Positions 22,423-32,620 of a stretch of 64,000 nucleotides of DNA are shown piece by piece. The position numbers and the translations under genes are program-made. The notes under the pieces were generated by a model. It ran no database searches and had not been told where the DNA came from. It worked only from the letters and a program-made list of their open reading frames with translations. The stretch comes from Krasilnikovozyma curviuscula (lineage: Eukaryota > Basidiomycota > Tremellomycetes > Cystofilobasidiales > Mrakiaceae), in the NCBI GenBank assembly GCA_014825775.1, contig MVAQ01000030.1:62001-126000 (forward strand), given 5' to 3'. The stretch's first letter is position 1; every line of letters starts with the position of its first letter.

Positions 22423-23818
22423 CTATGCGTTCAAAGATCTACTCTCGACTTTATTCAGCTGCGCTTCTGAGGGCAAAGGCAGCAGCAAGTCCTGGCTCAC
22501 GCCCTTCTGAGGCTGCCAGCCCGACACTCGCAACTGACTACCCCAAAGTTCCCTCTTCTTCAGCTCACCCTCAATCAGGTCCTTCTCCTTCCTTAAGAAT
22601 TCGATAACAACCCCTTCGCTCGTCTCTAACCCGGCGGCGTACTTCTCGTCGAACAGCGTCTGATCGTTGTCCCGGACGGTTGCAATCAACCACTCGACTG
22701 CTCGCTTCTCCATCACGAGGTGTTTCTTCAGGAGAACATCGTAGGCTGAAACTGAGGAAACTGACATGGTGGTAAAGTTTTTGATTCCTGTAGCGACGAC
22801 ACTGTTCTGGCGAGCGGTGGATGGGACAGGATGGTACGGGCAATGGAGGAAGAGGGCTGAAGTCATATCGTTGTCTGGTAAAGTTCAAGAACATTTATCC
22901 CGTCAGTCTCCAAATCGACAGGGTTGCGACAGAGCACCTTCAACACTGCACAAGAGAACTCACTCTTCAAAACCTCGTCATTGTCAAATTCTAATCCACC
23001 GTCATCAACAATCCAAAGTCTACCTTCCCTCAACCTTTGACTGATAGCGACCAAGAAGGCCATCTTCCTGACTTTGATTGGCAGCTCCTCCGTCAAATCT
23101 CTGTGCTTCACCGCAAAGACTTTACCACCACCTCTTCTAATCGAGGCCTGAGCGTCTGAAACTCTTGCTCTGCCAGATCCTTTCTGCTGGAACAGCTTTC
23201 GGCCTGATCCTCGGACTTCAGAGCGATCCTTTTCTGAGTAACCTGACACACGAGTGAGGGTTTCGTGGTGTTCGACGGCTTTAGAGAGGATGTCTCGTCG
23301 TAGAGGAACGTCAAAGATGTCTCTTGGTAGTGGAATGTATGTATCTGGGGTGGGTTCAGAGTCGACTGGTGAGGTCCAGCAGTTTTTTCCGAGGTCAGTG
23401 CTTTTTCTTGGAAAGCAAGAGCAGACATGAACGGCAGACGGCACTCACTGAGTGTTGTTATAGGTACATGCATCGGGAAAAGAGGAGTCCATGGGTATTG
23501 AGTGAGTCTGGTATAAGGTGATACGGGGTTTTCTGCAGGAAAAAAGGTTGAGTCGAAAGTATCACAAGACGAGGTCAGAAAAAGCCATTCAAACTGAGGT
23601 ACCAAGCCAAACTCACGATGAGCACCTTCAGCAACGATATCCTTGGGCAGCTCCGTAGTAGTCAGGATCTTTTCAGGCCTGAGCTCTCCCACTATCACTC
23701 GTGTGTGGTTGTAGACCGTCCTTCGCTGCAGCGTCGACGAATAGGAGCTCACACACTTCTTCCCAAGCTTCGGTATCGACGAGCACAACCTCAGAGATGA
23801 GGAAGATGCCACGTTCAT
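22423..23818 (-). CDS. mitochondrial large-subunit ribosomal protein uL4m
   Basis: Four exons, 23617-23818, 23449-23532, 22964-23365 and 22423-22874, give 379 aa with consistent phase. The N-terminal 30 residues (MNVASSSSLRLCSSIPKLGK) look like a mitochondrial presequence. The core carries the uL4 landmarks: DVPLRRDILSKAVEHH, then RGSGRKLFQQKGSGRARVSD in the loop that reaches the peptide tunnel. GGGKVFAVKHRDLTEELPIK and KMAFLVAISQRLREG follow. The C-terminal exon gives SAYDVLLKKHLVMEKRAVEW, the mitochondrial-type end. Yeast calls the homologue Yml6. The last intron (22875-22963) reads through in one frame, so an unspliced translation would look like a premature end. Confidence 0.92.
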
Positions 23819-24195
23819 TCTGTTGAGGGTTCAATGGAAGCTTGACGTTGAGGGTGATACTGTTGCGGGTCACGCAACCTGAGGTGCAGCGGACGGATTG
23901 TCAAACGGGATAAATTTCAGGTATAGTTGCAGGAGTATAAGAAAGTCATAGAAATAAGCCTTTTGAAAGAAAAGGAAAGAGAAAGGGTAAATGCTATTAT
24001 TAAATGCCCTTCAAACCTTGGAACAAGCAAAGACAGCACGTTGTTGCGCGTGGGCAAAACAATGAGGTAATATATATCTGTAGAGAATTATCCCAACCCA
24101 AAACTCATTTGGTAAGGAACCTTAGTTACGAGCTCTCAGAAATGTCCTAATGTCAAATACCCTATTGCATACAATCTGCACTTCCCTCCTAGTCC
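23819..24195. other. gene-free stretch, promoter side of uL4m
   Basis: Between uL4m and the 3' end of the oxidoreductase gene, both on the minus strand. AT-rich around 23980-24010. No gene was recognised. Confidence 0.45.
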
Positions 24196-25900
24196 CTACG
24201 CTGTCGGCAATTGAAACTGCGATTGAGGACGTTTTCCAAACCCGCTCTTTACAGTGGTAACCCCATGGTATGAAGGTAAAGTGTCAGCCTTCTCAAAAAA
24301 AAACATGTTTCCGACGTAAGTACGAACCTTTCGATAGATCGCATCTACAGTTTCTGCGTGAGAGATGGACTCGGCTGCTGTACTATTGGCATAGAAACAA
24401 ATCAGAAGGATACAGGATTGAGCAGAGTATCCATCATCTGATGTCAGATCTGTGGGGAAACTACTTACACCCAAGCCTGTGGTTTCCCTGATTGGACTTT
24501 GTCCACAAATGCTTCCAACTGGTATCGCCATGTCGTCCACCACGCTTCTCCCTTCACATCCTCATCTTCAAAAGAATAGCACTTCAGGACCTTCACCACT
24601 TCTTTCCCATCAATCGTCTTGACAATCCGCAGCGAATGCCAAATCCCACTGGCCGAGGGATTCAAGAGGTCGATTCGCCCGTCCGTACCTTCGACGGAGA
24701 TCCATGCTTTCACAAGCGACGAGTTGGGACCGCCCATCAGGAACTTGATATCGGCGTCAATTAGTTGTGGTGAGAGAGGTGTGGGAAGTGAAAGAGTGAG
24801 ATGCATTGCTTGATCGATCTTTTCATGCTGAGATGCAGTGACAGAGTGTACAGTTACTTCAGATTCGGGGACCGAAGAGGTAGATGAGAAAAGGTAGCGT
24901 GACATTGAAACGGGGTACACTGAGTGGACGACAAACATCAGGGAGCCATAATGAGATTGAGAGCTAAACCAATGGGTGCGATAGGAAAGAGAGAGAGAGA
25001 GACTAGACTGCCAAACAGTCGACTCACATCCGATATCCATTAGACCACCACCTCCAAGAGCATAGCTCCATCTGAAGCTGTCAGGTGCCACCACTGCGAT
25101 TGGAACTTGCATTTCTGACGAGAACTTGGAGACTTGTCCGATCTCTCCCGAGTCGATGAGCTTCTTAACACGCTGGATAGCAGGATGGAACCCTTGAAGA
25201 AGACAGATATCGTGAGCGATAATAAATCGATGATCGGTGAGAAATTGCTGGACCACAGACGGTAATGGAAAGCTTCGAGCAACACGACTCCTTTCTCCTC
25301 AGCCAGGGCAAACATCCCCTTCACTTCATCCGCAGTACACCCCATTGGTTTCTCACAGAGTACGTGTTTACCAGCATGGATTGCTTTCATAGTCCATTCG
25401 TAGTGCAGACTGTTGACAAGTGGGATGTAGACAGCATCGATGGCAGGATCGTCAAGGAGATCTGGAAAGCAGTAACAGAAATAGTATCGGTTCACGGCTC
25501 TCCTAAATTGGTTAAAATATAATGCGAGAAGATAACGCTTGCCTTGGTAGCCCTCATACACTGTAATTTCGTTCCCAACAGATGATGACCAAGCTTTCGC
25601 CAGTTTCTGCGCCTTGGACCTGTCCCTAGCTGCAACCTATAAGGTACGAGAAGACGGGATATCACAGATAGGAGAAACATCAGTAAGAAGAGTCCTTGAT
25701 ACGGGGGATAATATGGAGAAGGAGAAGGAGCTTACCCCCACGAGCTTGGCACCGGGACAGCTCACCAATGGACCTAGAAAGCATTCTCCTGCCCTGCTTG
25801 AGCATCCCATCAATCCGAATCTCACAGCGTCAGGTGATTTTGGCACCGCAGAAGGAAAGATTGCCTTGTAGAGACGTCGAAGACTAGAAAGAGCGGACAT
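24196..25900 (-). CDS. Gfo/Idh/MocA-family NAD(P)-dependent oxidoreductase
   Basis: Seven exons, 25736-25900, 25543-25636, 25261-25461, 25028-25192, 24469-24919, 24328-24382 and 24196-24246 (393 aa). The Rossmann N-terminus reads VRFGLMGCSSRAGE, a variant of the usual G-x-G-x-x-A/G. AVYIPLVNSLHYEWTMKAIH and HVLCEKPMG are the signature of this family, including the catalytic-site Lys-Pro. The C-terminal half has GLMDIG and the beta-sheet domain. Closest described types are dimeric dihydrodiol dehydrogenase and D-xylose 1-dehydrogenase. The exact substrate cannot be told. The intron at 25462-25542 begins with GC (AAG|GCAAGC) rather than GT. Only that join restores YEGYQDLLDDPAIDAVYIP. Confidence 0.9.
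24986..25002. repeat. short (GA)n microsatellite in an oxidoreductase intron
   Basis: A run of about eight GA units lies inside the intron at 24920-25027 of the oxidoreductase gene. On the coding strand it reads as a CT tract. Confidence 0.8.
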
Positions 25901-27468
25901 CGCGTTCTTCAGCACAAGCTGTGGGAGGCAGAAGCTTTCAGAGGTCCGCTTGGCAATGCAGGGTAGTTCTGGTTGAAAGGAGAGACAGAGCTGGATGGTG
26001 AGAGAGATTCGTAGAGAGGTACAGGCGTACGAAGGATGGTGCGCGCGACCGGCCAACAAATCGGAACATCCACTTCCGTTGCCATCGCCGAAGGGCAGCC
26101 AGACACGTTATTCTATTGCGACTGCATATAAGAAGACAGGTCATTTCAAGGTCATTCATCAAGTTCAGAGAACCAGGCAATTTCTGTGATCTAATTTCTA
26201 TTTGCATCCTTCTCCCTCTCCTAACAGCAAGCGTCGATGGAACTTTCCCTCCAGTCCTCGAGCGAGCGTCCACTTCCTTTCCCTGTGAATGTTTATGCGA
26301 TCATCTTCCGTCAATGAGAGAGTGTAGAAAGTCAGACTGATTTCTCACTCCTCACAAAAAGAGTGTTGTGATAATTTGTTATCTCAAAAAGAAAGATGTG
26401 GTGAGAAAGAAAACCAAAAGAACGGACACCTGGTGGGTTAACCCAAGTCAGCAACGGTTCTCATACTACCAGTTGACCAACTCTCTTCTGAAAAAGTAGC
26501 TGTGGGGGTTCGAGGCTGTCACAATGAGTCTGTAGACGAATCTGGCGACAATGCGATGGGTTCGGCTGCCTGAGAAACAAGATTGTGAGACTCTCAGTCC
26601 TCAGTAGGGTAAGACTCCTTCTGCACACCTCATCTGATTCTCTGAGATACCCCTTGCGTTCATTCGATCTCTCAGTTGCCTTGCCCTACTTGATCCGCTC
26701 TCATGGCCAGTTGTTTCCATCGCCGTTACTCTCTCCATTCGATGATCCTAGCTTCCGTCTTGACTCCGACACCGACGCACCTCTTGAGGCTTCATATGCC
26801 ACTGCGGCAGTCATATCGTACCAGCAGCTATGGCTTCCTTCGCGCTGCTCGTAAGCATTTCCAGCTGCTCGTTGGTCTGGCGCTGTCAAGCAAGAGAACC
26901 GCGTTTGTGAGTCGGCCGCATTTTCTGAACCTGCTTAGGTCAGTGCCATTACCGAAACTGGATCAGAAGCGTGGTTCGTCGGCGAGTCCGAGGACCACCG
27001 TTATGTCATCTCCGCCACGTATCCACGGCGTTCGAGCTGGTGTTCCTATGCCCGCTTTGGAAACCTTCGCCCTATTTCTTACCTCATTCTCCTCCCGGGC
27101 CTGCTGAGCATTCCCACCCCTCTCATTCTGTCACACCAGTTTTCTTTCTGTTTGGCGCTCTGCAAAAAATCGTACCACCCCCTCTGCTTCTTGTGGCGAT
27201 GTTTACGAGAGAAATCGTTTGATGTTTTGATTGTGAGCAGCCGCCTTTCCCTGCGTCCCACCAAATTCACCCCGAACTCTGGGACTCTGTTGAAAGATGA
27301 GCTCATTCATAAAACCATCATCTCGATCCCATTAGCAGGGCACCCCACATATCGAAAACATTGATTTCAGCCCACGGCAGCCAGGTTCAGGGATTTTCAG
27401 CCCCGAAGAACTCAGTCAGCCTCCCAACGTCAGACGAAAAGAGCTTCTCACAGCCCAAACGGACAGCG
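25901..27468. other. long divergent intergenic region
   Basis: About 1.57 kb separates the divergent oxidoreductase and Ser-rich genes, the longest gene-free stretch here. Several open frames up to 134 codons exist (for example plus 26703-27107), but their codon content is irregular, they overlap on both strands, and no motif or splice pattern supports them. A missing 5' exon of the Ser-rich gene could be in the right half. Otherwise I see only presumed promoters. Confidence 0.4.
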
Positions 27469-29986
27469 ATGTCCTCATCTACCAGTCTATCCAACGGTAG
27501 CAGTGCAACCCCCATCCTGCTCAAGCACAAGAAATCAGCGTCTTTCTCGCCTTCGTCGTCGACAGTGCCCCCCGGCCCCAGTTACAGAACGCACAAGAGA
27601 CCGCCGTCGATGCAGCTTGACTTACCTGGGAAGTGGATGTCTTCTGGCACCAGCACCCCGTCGACGAGCAGCGTCGTTGAAGAGGAGAAGGCGGTCGAGG
27701 AGCTGTTGAACGAGAAGGACGGGTCGAAGGAACAAGAGGAGGAATTTCGACTAGTCCCCGTCGAGCTCGTCATGTTAATTGGGCTAGGAGGTGCTCTTCT
27801 TGTAAGTCTCTATCCTTCACTTGCTTGTGCTGTGTTCTTTTTTTTTTGCTTCCAAGAATCTCCAGTGGCATGATTATGCCTCAACAAATCTTCGCGCCTG
27901 TTCGGTTGCCGACGCAGTCGCGAAGGTCTTGCCTCGGGGGGTGTGCATTGGGATATCCATTTGCACATCGAAACGGTTCTTACCATCTTCAACAACACGT
28001 TGGCGTCACGAAGCACTTTTGGGTGACGTGTTCGGTGACTCCTTCTGCGCCTTCCCCGCAGCTTCGCAGTAGTAATTCTTCAATTCAATCAGCTTAACCT
28101 AATCACTGTTTTCTTTTTCTTTTTCTTTTTCCTAGTCCATTTTGTCAACATTGACACCGTCATGTCCAGCTCTCCCACTACGACAACGAACCAATTCGAT
28201 CCCCACTGCCAGTCCCATCCAGAATTCTTCGCCGCCCTTACTCGACTCTTCCTCCTCTTCCATCTCATCAGCCACTACCTCATCGTCGTACGCCGCTTCT
28301 ACTGACATGACAAATTCATTATCTCATTGCTGTCGACTACTCAGTCTCCCGCCGTTGTCGTTTGATCCAGAAACCCAACAGATTCGCCCGCCTCGACATC
28401 ATGCCAAGCTGGACCGAGTCATAAGGAAGAAGGGTTCCGCGCCCGAACTCAAACGACGAGGACCGTCTGACAAGGGTCGGAAACAAGGCGCCCTGGGTGT
28501 GGGTGACGATACTAACTTGTCGACTGCGTTGCTTCAACCTCAGCGCCGGCACGTCTCGTTTGACTTGATTGCAAGCGCAACGAGGGATGATGTCTTCAAC
28601 TCGCCTGAGATGTCGGGTGTGAAACGTAATGGTGCGGTCCTTAGAGGCGAATGTAGTGATACTAGTAATGCGATGGTTGGACTGGGTCTAAGATGTGTTG
28701 ACGGAAACAGCGGTGGTGGGATCCTGCTCAACAAGAAGAAATCGAAGTCAGCAACCTCAACAACACCTTCAACGTTACTGCCTACAATCGAACAGACACC
28801 ACCCTCATCTATGTCAGACCCTTCAACAGAATCACCTCGCACCCCTACAGTGGCGAATCACAGCTTCAACAACCCCTTCTCTGGCTCTCCATCTGCTTTC
28901 GCAACCGCCCTACCGTCCCCTTCGACAACAACAACGAAAACGAAGAGGTCCTCACCAATGAAGCTGTTTTTCACATCACCGTCGGTACAGCAATCATCTT
29001 CAATGGAGGCTGCAGCATTGTCGCCATCTGTCGAGGCTGTCATTGCTTCTCCCATCGTCGACAACTACTTCTCCGCGCCACCATCTCCTGGTACGACCAG
29101 CAGTAACAAATTCCTACCAAGGTTTATGGAGAGACGAGGATCTTCTCGACAAGCTGTGTCCCATGAGCCACCAACTGTCGAACCACTTCAAGCAGTAGCA
29201 CCCCCACGACGTACAGATCCATATGCCCTCATGGCCGCCTCAACAACATCGTCGATGTCGACGTCGTCTTCTCAGCCCCATCTCACTACTATGAAACCGT
29301 GCGAATCGATCCACGACAATGTCGCCAAGAAACGTAGGTCAGCGTCGCAACTGAGATCTAACCCAAACTCAGCGGTGTCGTCGACTTCGTCGCTTTGTGA
29401 AGTTGCCAGTGCCACCATCCATCCTACCACAAGAGGCCGATTGGGTTCCAACAAGGCAAAGTTCAATATTGAGACCGCCACGACTCTCTCTCCCGTTGTT
29501 CCCAAAACAAAAAATAACAAACATGATGCGGAAAATATCAATAGCCCCTTCGACAGCAACACTACTCCGGTCCTACCACCAATCACCAAAATGTCAAAGG
29601 GTGTTTATTTCCCTTCTTCTTCTCCTTCTTCCTCCTCTTCAGCAGTGCCAGCGTTCCCCCGAAACCTCTCAGTCCACCTGAATGAAATAACTTCACCCAG
29701 CATGACCTCTGCGCCCGGGTTCGGCAATTTCTTCAAAAGGGCGTCGAAGAAGATAAAGAAGTCTGAAATCGAAGAGGAGGTGGAGAAGAAGAGTGGTCGG
29801 GGTAAAGAGGACGTGCCAGCTGCTGTCACGTCTGGGTGGTCACTGAGACGTAAACGGGCCCTTTCGACTGATGGTGCTTCACCAGTGTTGGCATCGGATG
29901 GGTTCGGTCTTGTCTCTGGGGAGGGAAAGGGGGGGAAGAAGGTTGATATCGGGAGGAAGAGAGGGTTGAGCTTGAGCGTTCGATGA
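27469..29986 (+). CDS. large Ser/Thr/Pro-rich protein with one membrane segment, function unknown
   Basis: Exons 27469-27801 and 28136-29986 join in phase to give about 727 aa. The first exon begins MSSSTSLSNGSSATPILLKH and ends in a hydrophobic stretch (VELVMLIGLGGALL) that continues across the junction, suggesting one transmembrane helix near residue 105. The acceptor at 28135 follows a long T/C tract. The rest is low-complexity Ser/Thr/Pro with basic patches, including RRHVSFDLIASATRDDV, and ends in a Lys/Arg-rich tail. The 334-nt intron is far longer than neighbours, and an internal exon inside it cannot be excluded because two frames stay open for 70-80 codons there. No family is recognised. 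The start was chosen at the first ATG in good context (CAGCGATGTCC). Confidence 0.65.
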
Positions 29987-30334
29987 TTGACGTCACCATC
30001 TCAATATACCATTTGCATTTATACAGCATTTCTTTGTTACACTACTCAACTACTCAACTACAACTACACACTATACCTCTTAGAACACCATCATCTGACT
30101 CGGCTGATATTCAAGTAAACCATTATATTCAAGGGGTTCTTCTATTTAGATACAGCAAGACATCTTCTCTTACAACAACCGTCCGCAGCTACACAACATC
30201 CAAAAGCAGAAGCGCTACAGAAATTTCTCAAACTCGATCCTCTCTAACTTTTCATTCTGTATACTATCCTTCCTCGACATCCGCCTGTTCATCGTCGTAT
30301 CGGGAGTTCGCTCTACTTTCTCATCGTTTTCCTC
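29987..30334. other. convergent 3' intergenic region
   Basis: Lies between the 3' ends of the Ser-rich gene (plus) and the receptor gene (minus). Nothing recognisable was seen. Confidence 0.45.
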
Positions 30335-31939
30335 CTAGTCATACCGCACCCGTGGAGAAGGAAACTGAACGTTTAGCGTGCCACCTTCCATCTCCGTCAG
30401 CTCATACGTCCTGTCACCATCATCGACATGAATGACTGTGTTGACATCTACCTGGATACTGTTAAATCCTGACTTTGTTGTGGTCGTTGTTGTTTCTTCA
30501 GGAAGGCCGCGGTATGATTTAATGACGGCCCTCATCGCGCTGAGGAAAGATGGATCAGTCACAGATCTGATGCAAAACAGAAAGAACTAGTGAGTCTCAA
30601 TAAGTGGGCAAGGTAGAAAGGAAAGTGACGTACAAAAGAGGAAGTGCAATTCCTCGGAAGTCGTAGAAGGCATCGTCGAGCACAAAGACGACATAGTCCG
30701 TTTTCGAACCTAGACCTCTCAATAGAGTCAAATAGAGCTCTGAGAATGTCGTTCCACTGTTAACTATGATAGCTAAGAGAGGGTAGAGAGCTATTGGCGT
30801 GTGGTCAACGGTCAGAATGTGGGGCAGGTAACTTCAATGCAGAAATGCTGAAGGTACTAACCAACTCGAAAGATAATTTTGCGATATTTTCGGCCTGGAG
30901 AAGACGATCGATCTCGACCAGTGAAGCTGTCAATGGCCTTGGAGTTTGCCTTAAAAAAAGCACAACGGCGTCCAAGGGGAAGGTCAATCTCACGACCTTA
31001 TCCACACAAATCCAACACAAAGGCAACTAACACTGGCAAGAATCAGAGTCCTCGATATACTGATAAACAGTGTAATTTCACCAATTGTGTAGAGCAGAAT
31101 GGGGATGATGAGACCCGCGAGTTGAAAGGCGATTCTGGAGGTAGAGTCGGAGCGTTCGAACCAGCATCCACCCATTCGGTAATCGAAACTGTGAGGGAAG
31201 TTTTTCTTTCAGTAAGTGAGTTCATTCAAAGGACGAACGAAGGATTGAAAGTACTTACCCATAGACATTTAGACAGAGCGACGCAAACAAAGTCGCCGTC
31301 AGAAAAGCAGCCGGATAGTAGTATCGTTCCAGATTCCTCGAGTTGACCTTGTTGACCAGTATGAGGTGTAAATTGAGAGCGATGCAGAAGCTGCTGACAC
31401 TGCCGAAGTGAAGTCCCCACAGGGTGAAGTACATCCCCGATCGACACTGCTTTTCTTTCGCTGAATCTGTGATGACTCCCCCTATCGAGAGACCAATGGC
31501 GTACAGAAGGCTGGTAGAGAGACCATCATCAGAAGGAGTGCCTGTGAGGAAAGGGAAGATACTCCGCTTACTTTCCAATGAGCGTTGCGACGGCTAGTCT
31601 GAAAGATACTCGATCTCTGGCAGGGGGTTACGAGATATCAACAAAGCTGTTCAGCAATTGCACACACAGGGCTGACTCACAGGCACTTCCTTCCAGACTT
31701 ATGCAGGTATAAAAACCCAATCAGAATGAGGACTAAGAATGTCAGGCCTGCTCCAACGGGTGGGGGTATCGTTGCGACTTGGTATCTAGTGACGAGTCCA
31801 ATACAGAAGATCAATAAAGTGGCGGTAGTCAAGAGAGAGAGAGAGAGAATAACACTCACGAAGTCAAGAACTCAGCATCTGTCATCTGATAACCTTCCGA
31901 CTGCTGGGCAGACAACGGACTGTCATAGGAATAATTCAT
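30335..31939 (-). CDS. seven-helix GPCR-like receptor (cAMP-receptor/Git3-like)
   Basis: Eight exons: 31860-31939, 31681-31785, 31572-31616, 31259-31510, 31034-31188, 30858-30926, 30634-30772 and 30335-30566 (358 aa). The start MNYSYDSPLS has an N-glycosylation site. Successive hydrophobic segments include VGAGLTFLVLILIGFLYL and LIIPILLYTIGEITLFISIS. The DRVSFRLAVATLIG block after helix 1 and the GGCWFERSDSTSRIAFQ segment before a long helix match the cytoplasmic loop and extracellular Cys-Trp loop of Dictyostelium cAMP-receptor-like and fungal Git3/Gpr receptors. The 5' and middle joins are firm. The exon 6 end (donor GTACCT) is the only choice in phase but is weak. The ligand is unknown. 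Confidence 0.75.
31832..31848. repeat. (AG)8 microsatellite in intron 1 of the receptor gene
   Basis: Eight AG units lie inside the receptor's first intron (31786-31859), just after the donor on the coding strand, where it reads as a CT tract. Confidence 0.85.
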
Positions 31940-32620
31940 TGCTTTCTCCGCCTCCACGGATGAAGAGTGGACAACTGCCTGTCTTCAGGGCCAGCGATCT
32001 GCTTCAGGATGTCTGTCCAGCTCCAAGGACAGTATTAGATCGTTAAGGGCCTACCAGACAACTTGAATCCTGTAATTTCTCCAGTGTGGTCATCCGAGAC
32101 ACTTGTGGCAGGCGTGGAGTCTGTCGACATAGTTCGAGGTATCTCCGAGCTGGTTCTCATCTGCTTTCCTGACAGGAACTCGAAGCATTGAAGCAGCATC
32201 GTTAGCGGTAGGGGAGTTGATCGCTGGGCCAAGCGGTTAGAATACCTTGGTTGGCGCGAAGGCTTCAGTGGCGCTTAATAGTATTAGGGTGATTTTCTAG
32301 TTTCCTTCATACAAAACAACAGCGTTCTGTTCTAGTTTTTCATAAGAGCAATGGTTAGATGCATAATTATATAAGCAATAGTTTCTCGGTTGGCCTTGAT
32401 ATGATAAGGGGAGCTGGGCGACTCTCATCTCGAGCGATAAGAAGCGCCAGATGTCCCGGACTGGCACGAGGTGGGCTGCTTATCGGTATTCAGGGCGTCC
32501 CCTCCCCAACGTTGCCCCTCACGAGTCTTAATTGTGCTCTTTAAATAAACGGTGTTAAGAGCTTCCTGTTTCTACCTACACTCTAGCTCCCATCAACCAG
32601 AGCTGGTCTGTAGTCCCGTC
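31940..32620. other. divergent promoter region (receptor / Atg22-like transporter)
   Basis: About 680 bp lie between divergent starts. A minus-strand open frame at 32035-32232 ends in a GT donor (KLSG|GTAGGC). It could be an upstream exon or an upstream ORF of the receptor gene, but no in-phase join to the receptor was found. Nothing else was recognised. Confidence 0.4.

Noticed and set aside
22863..22963. Apparent C-terminus of uL4m ending in NVLELYQTTI
   Set aside because: This is intron sequence read in frame. Splicing 22964 to 22874 restores the conserved uL4m end.
26703..27107. 134-codon plus-strand open frame
   Set aside because: Irregular composition, competing frames in the same place and no splice context. 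Treated as non-coding.
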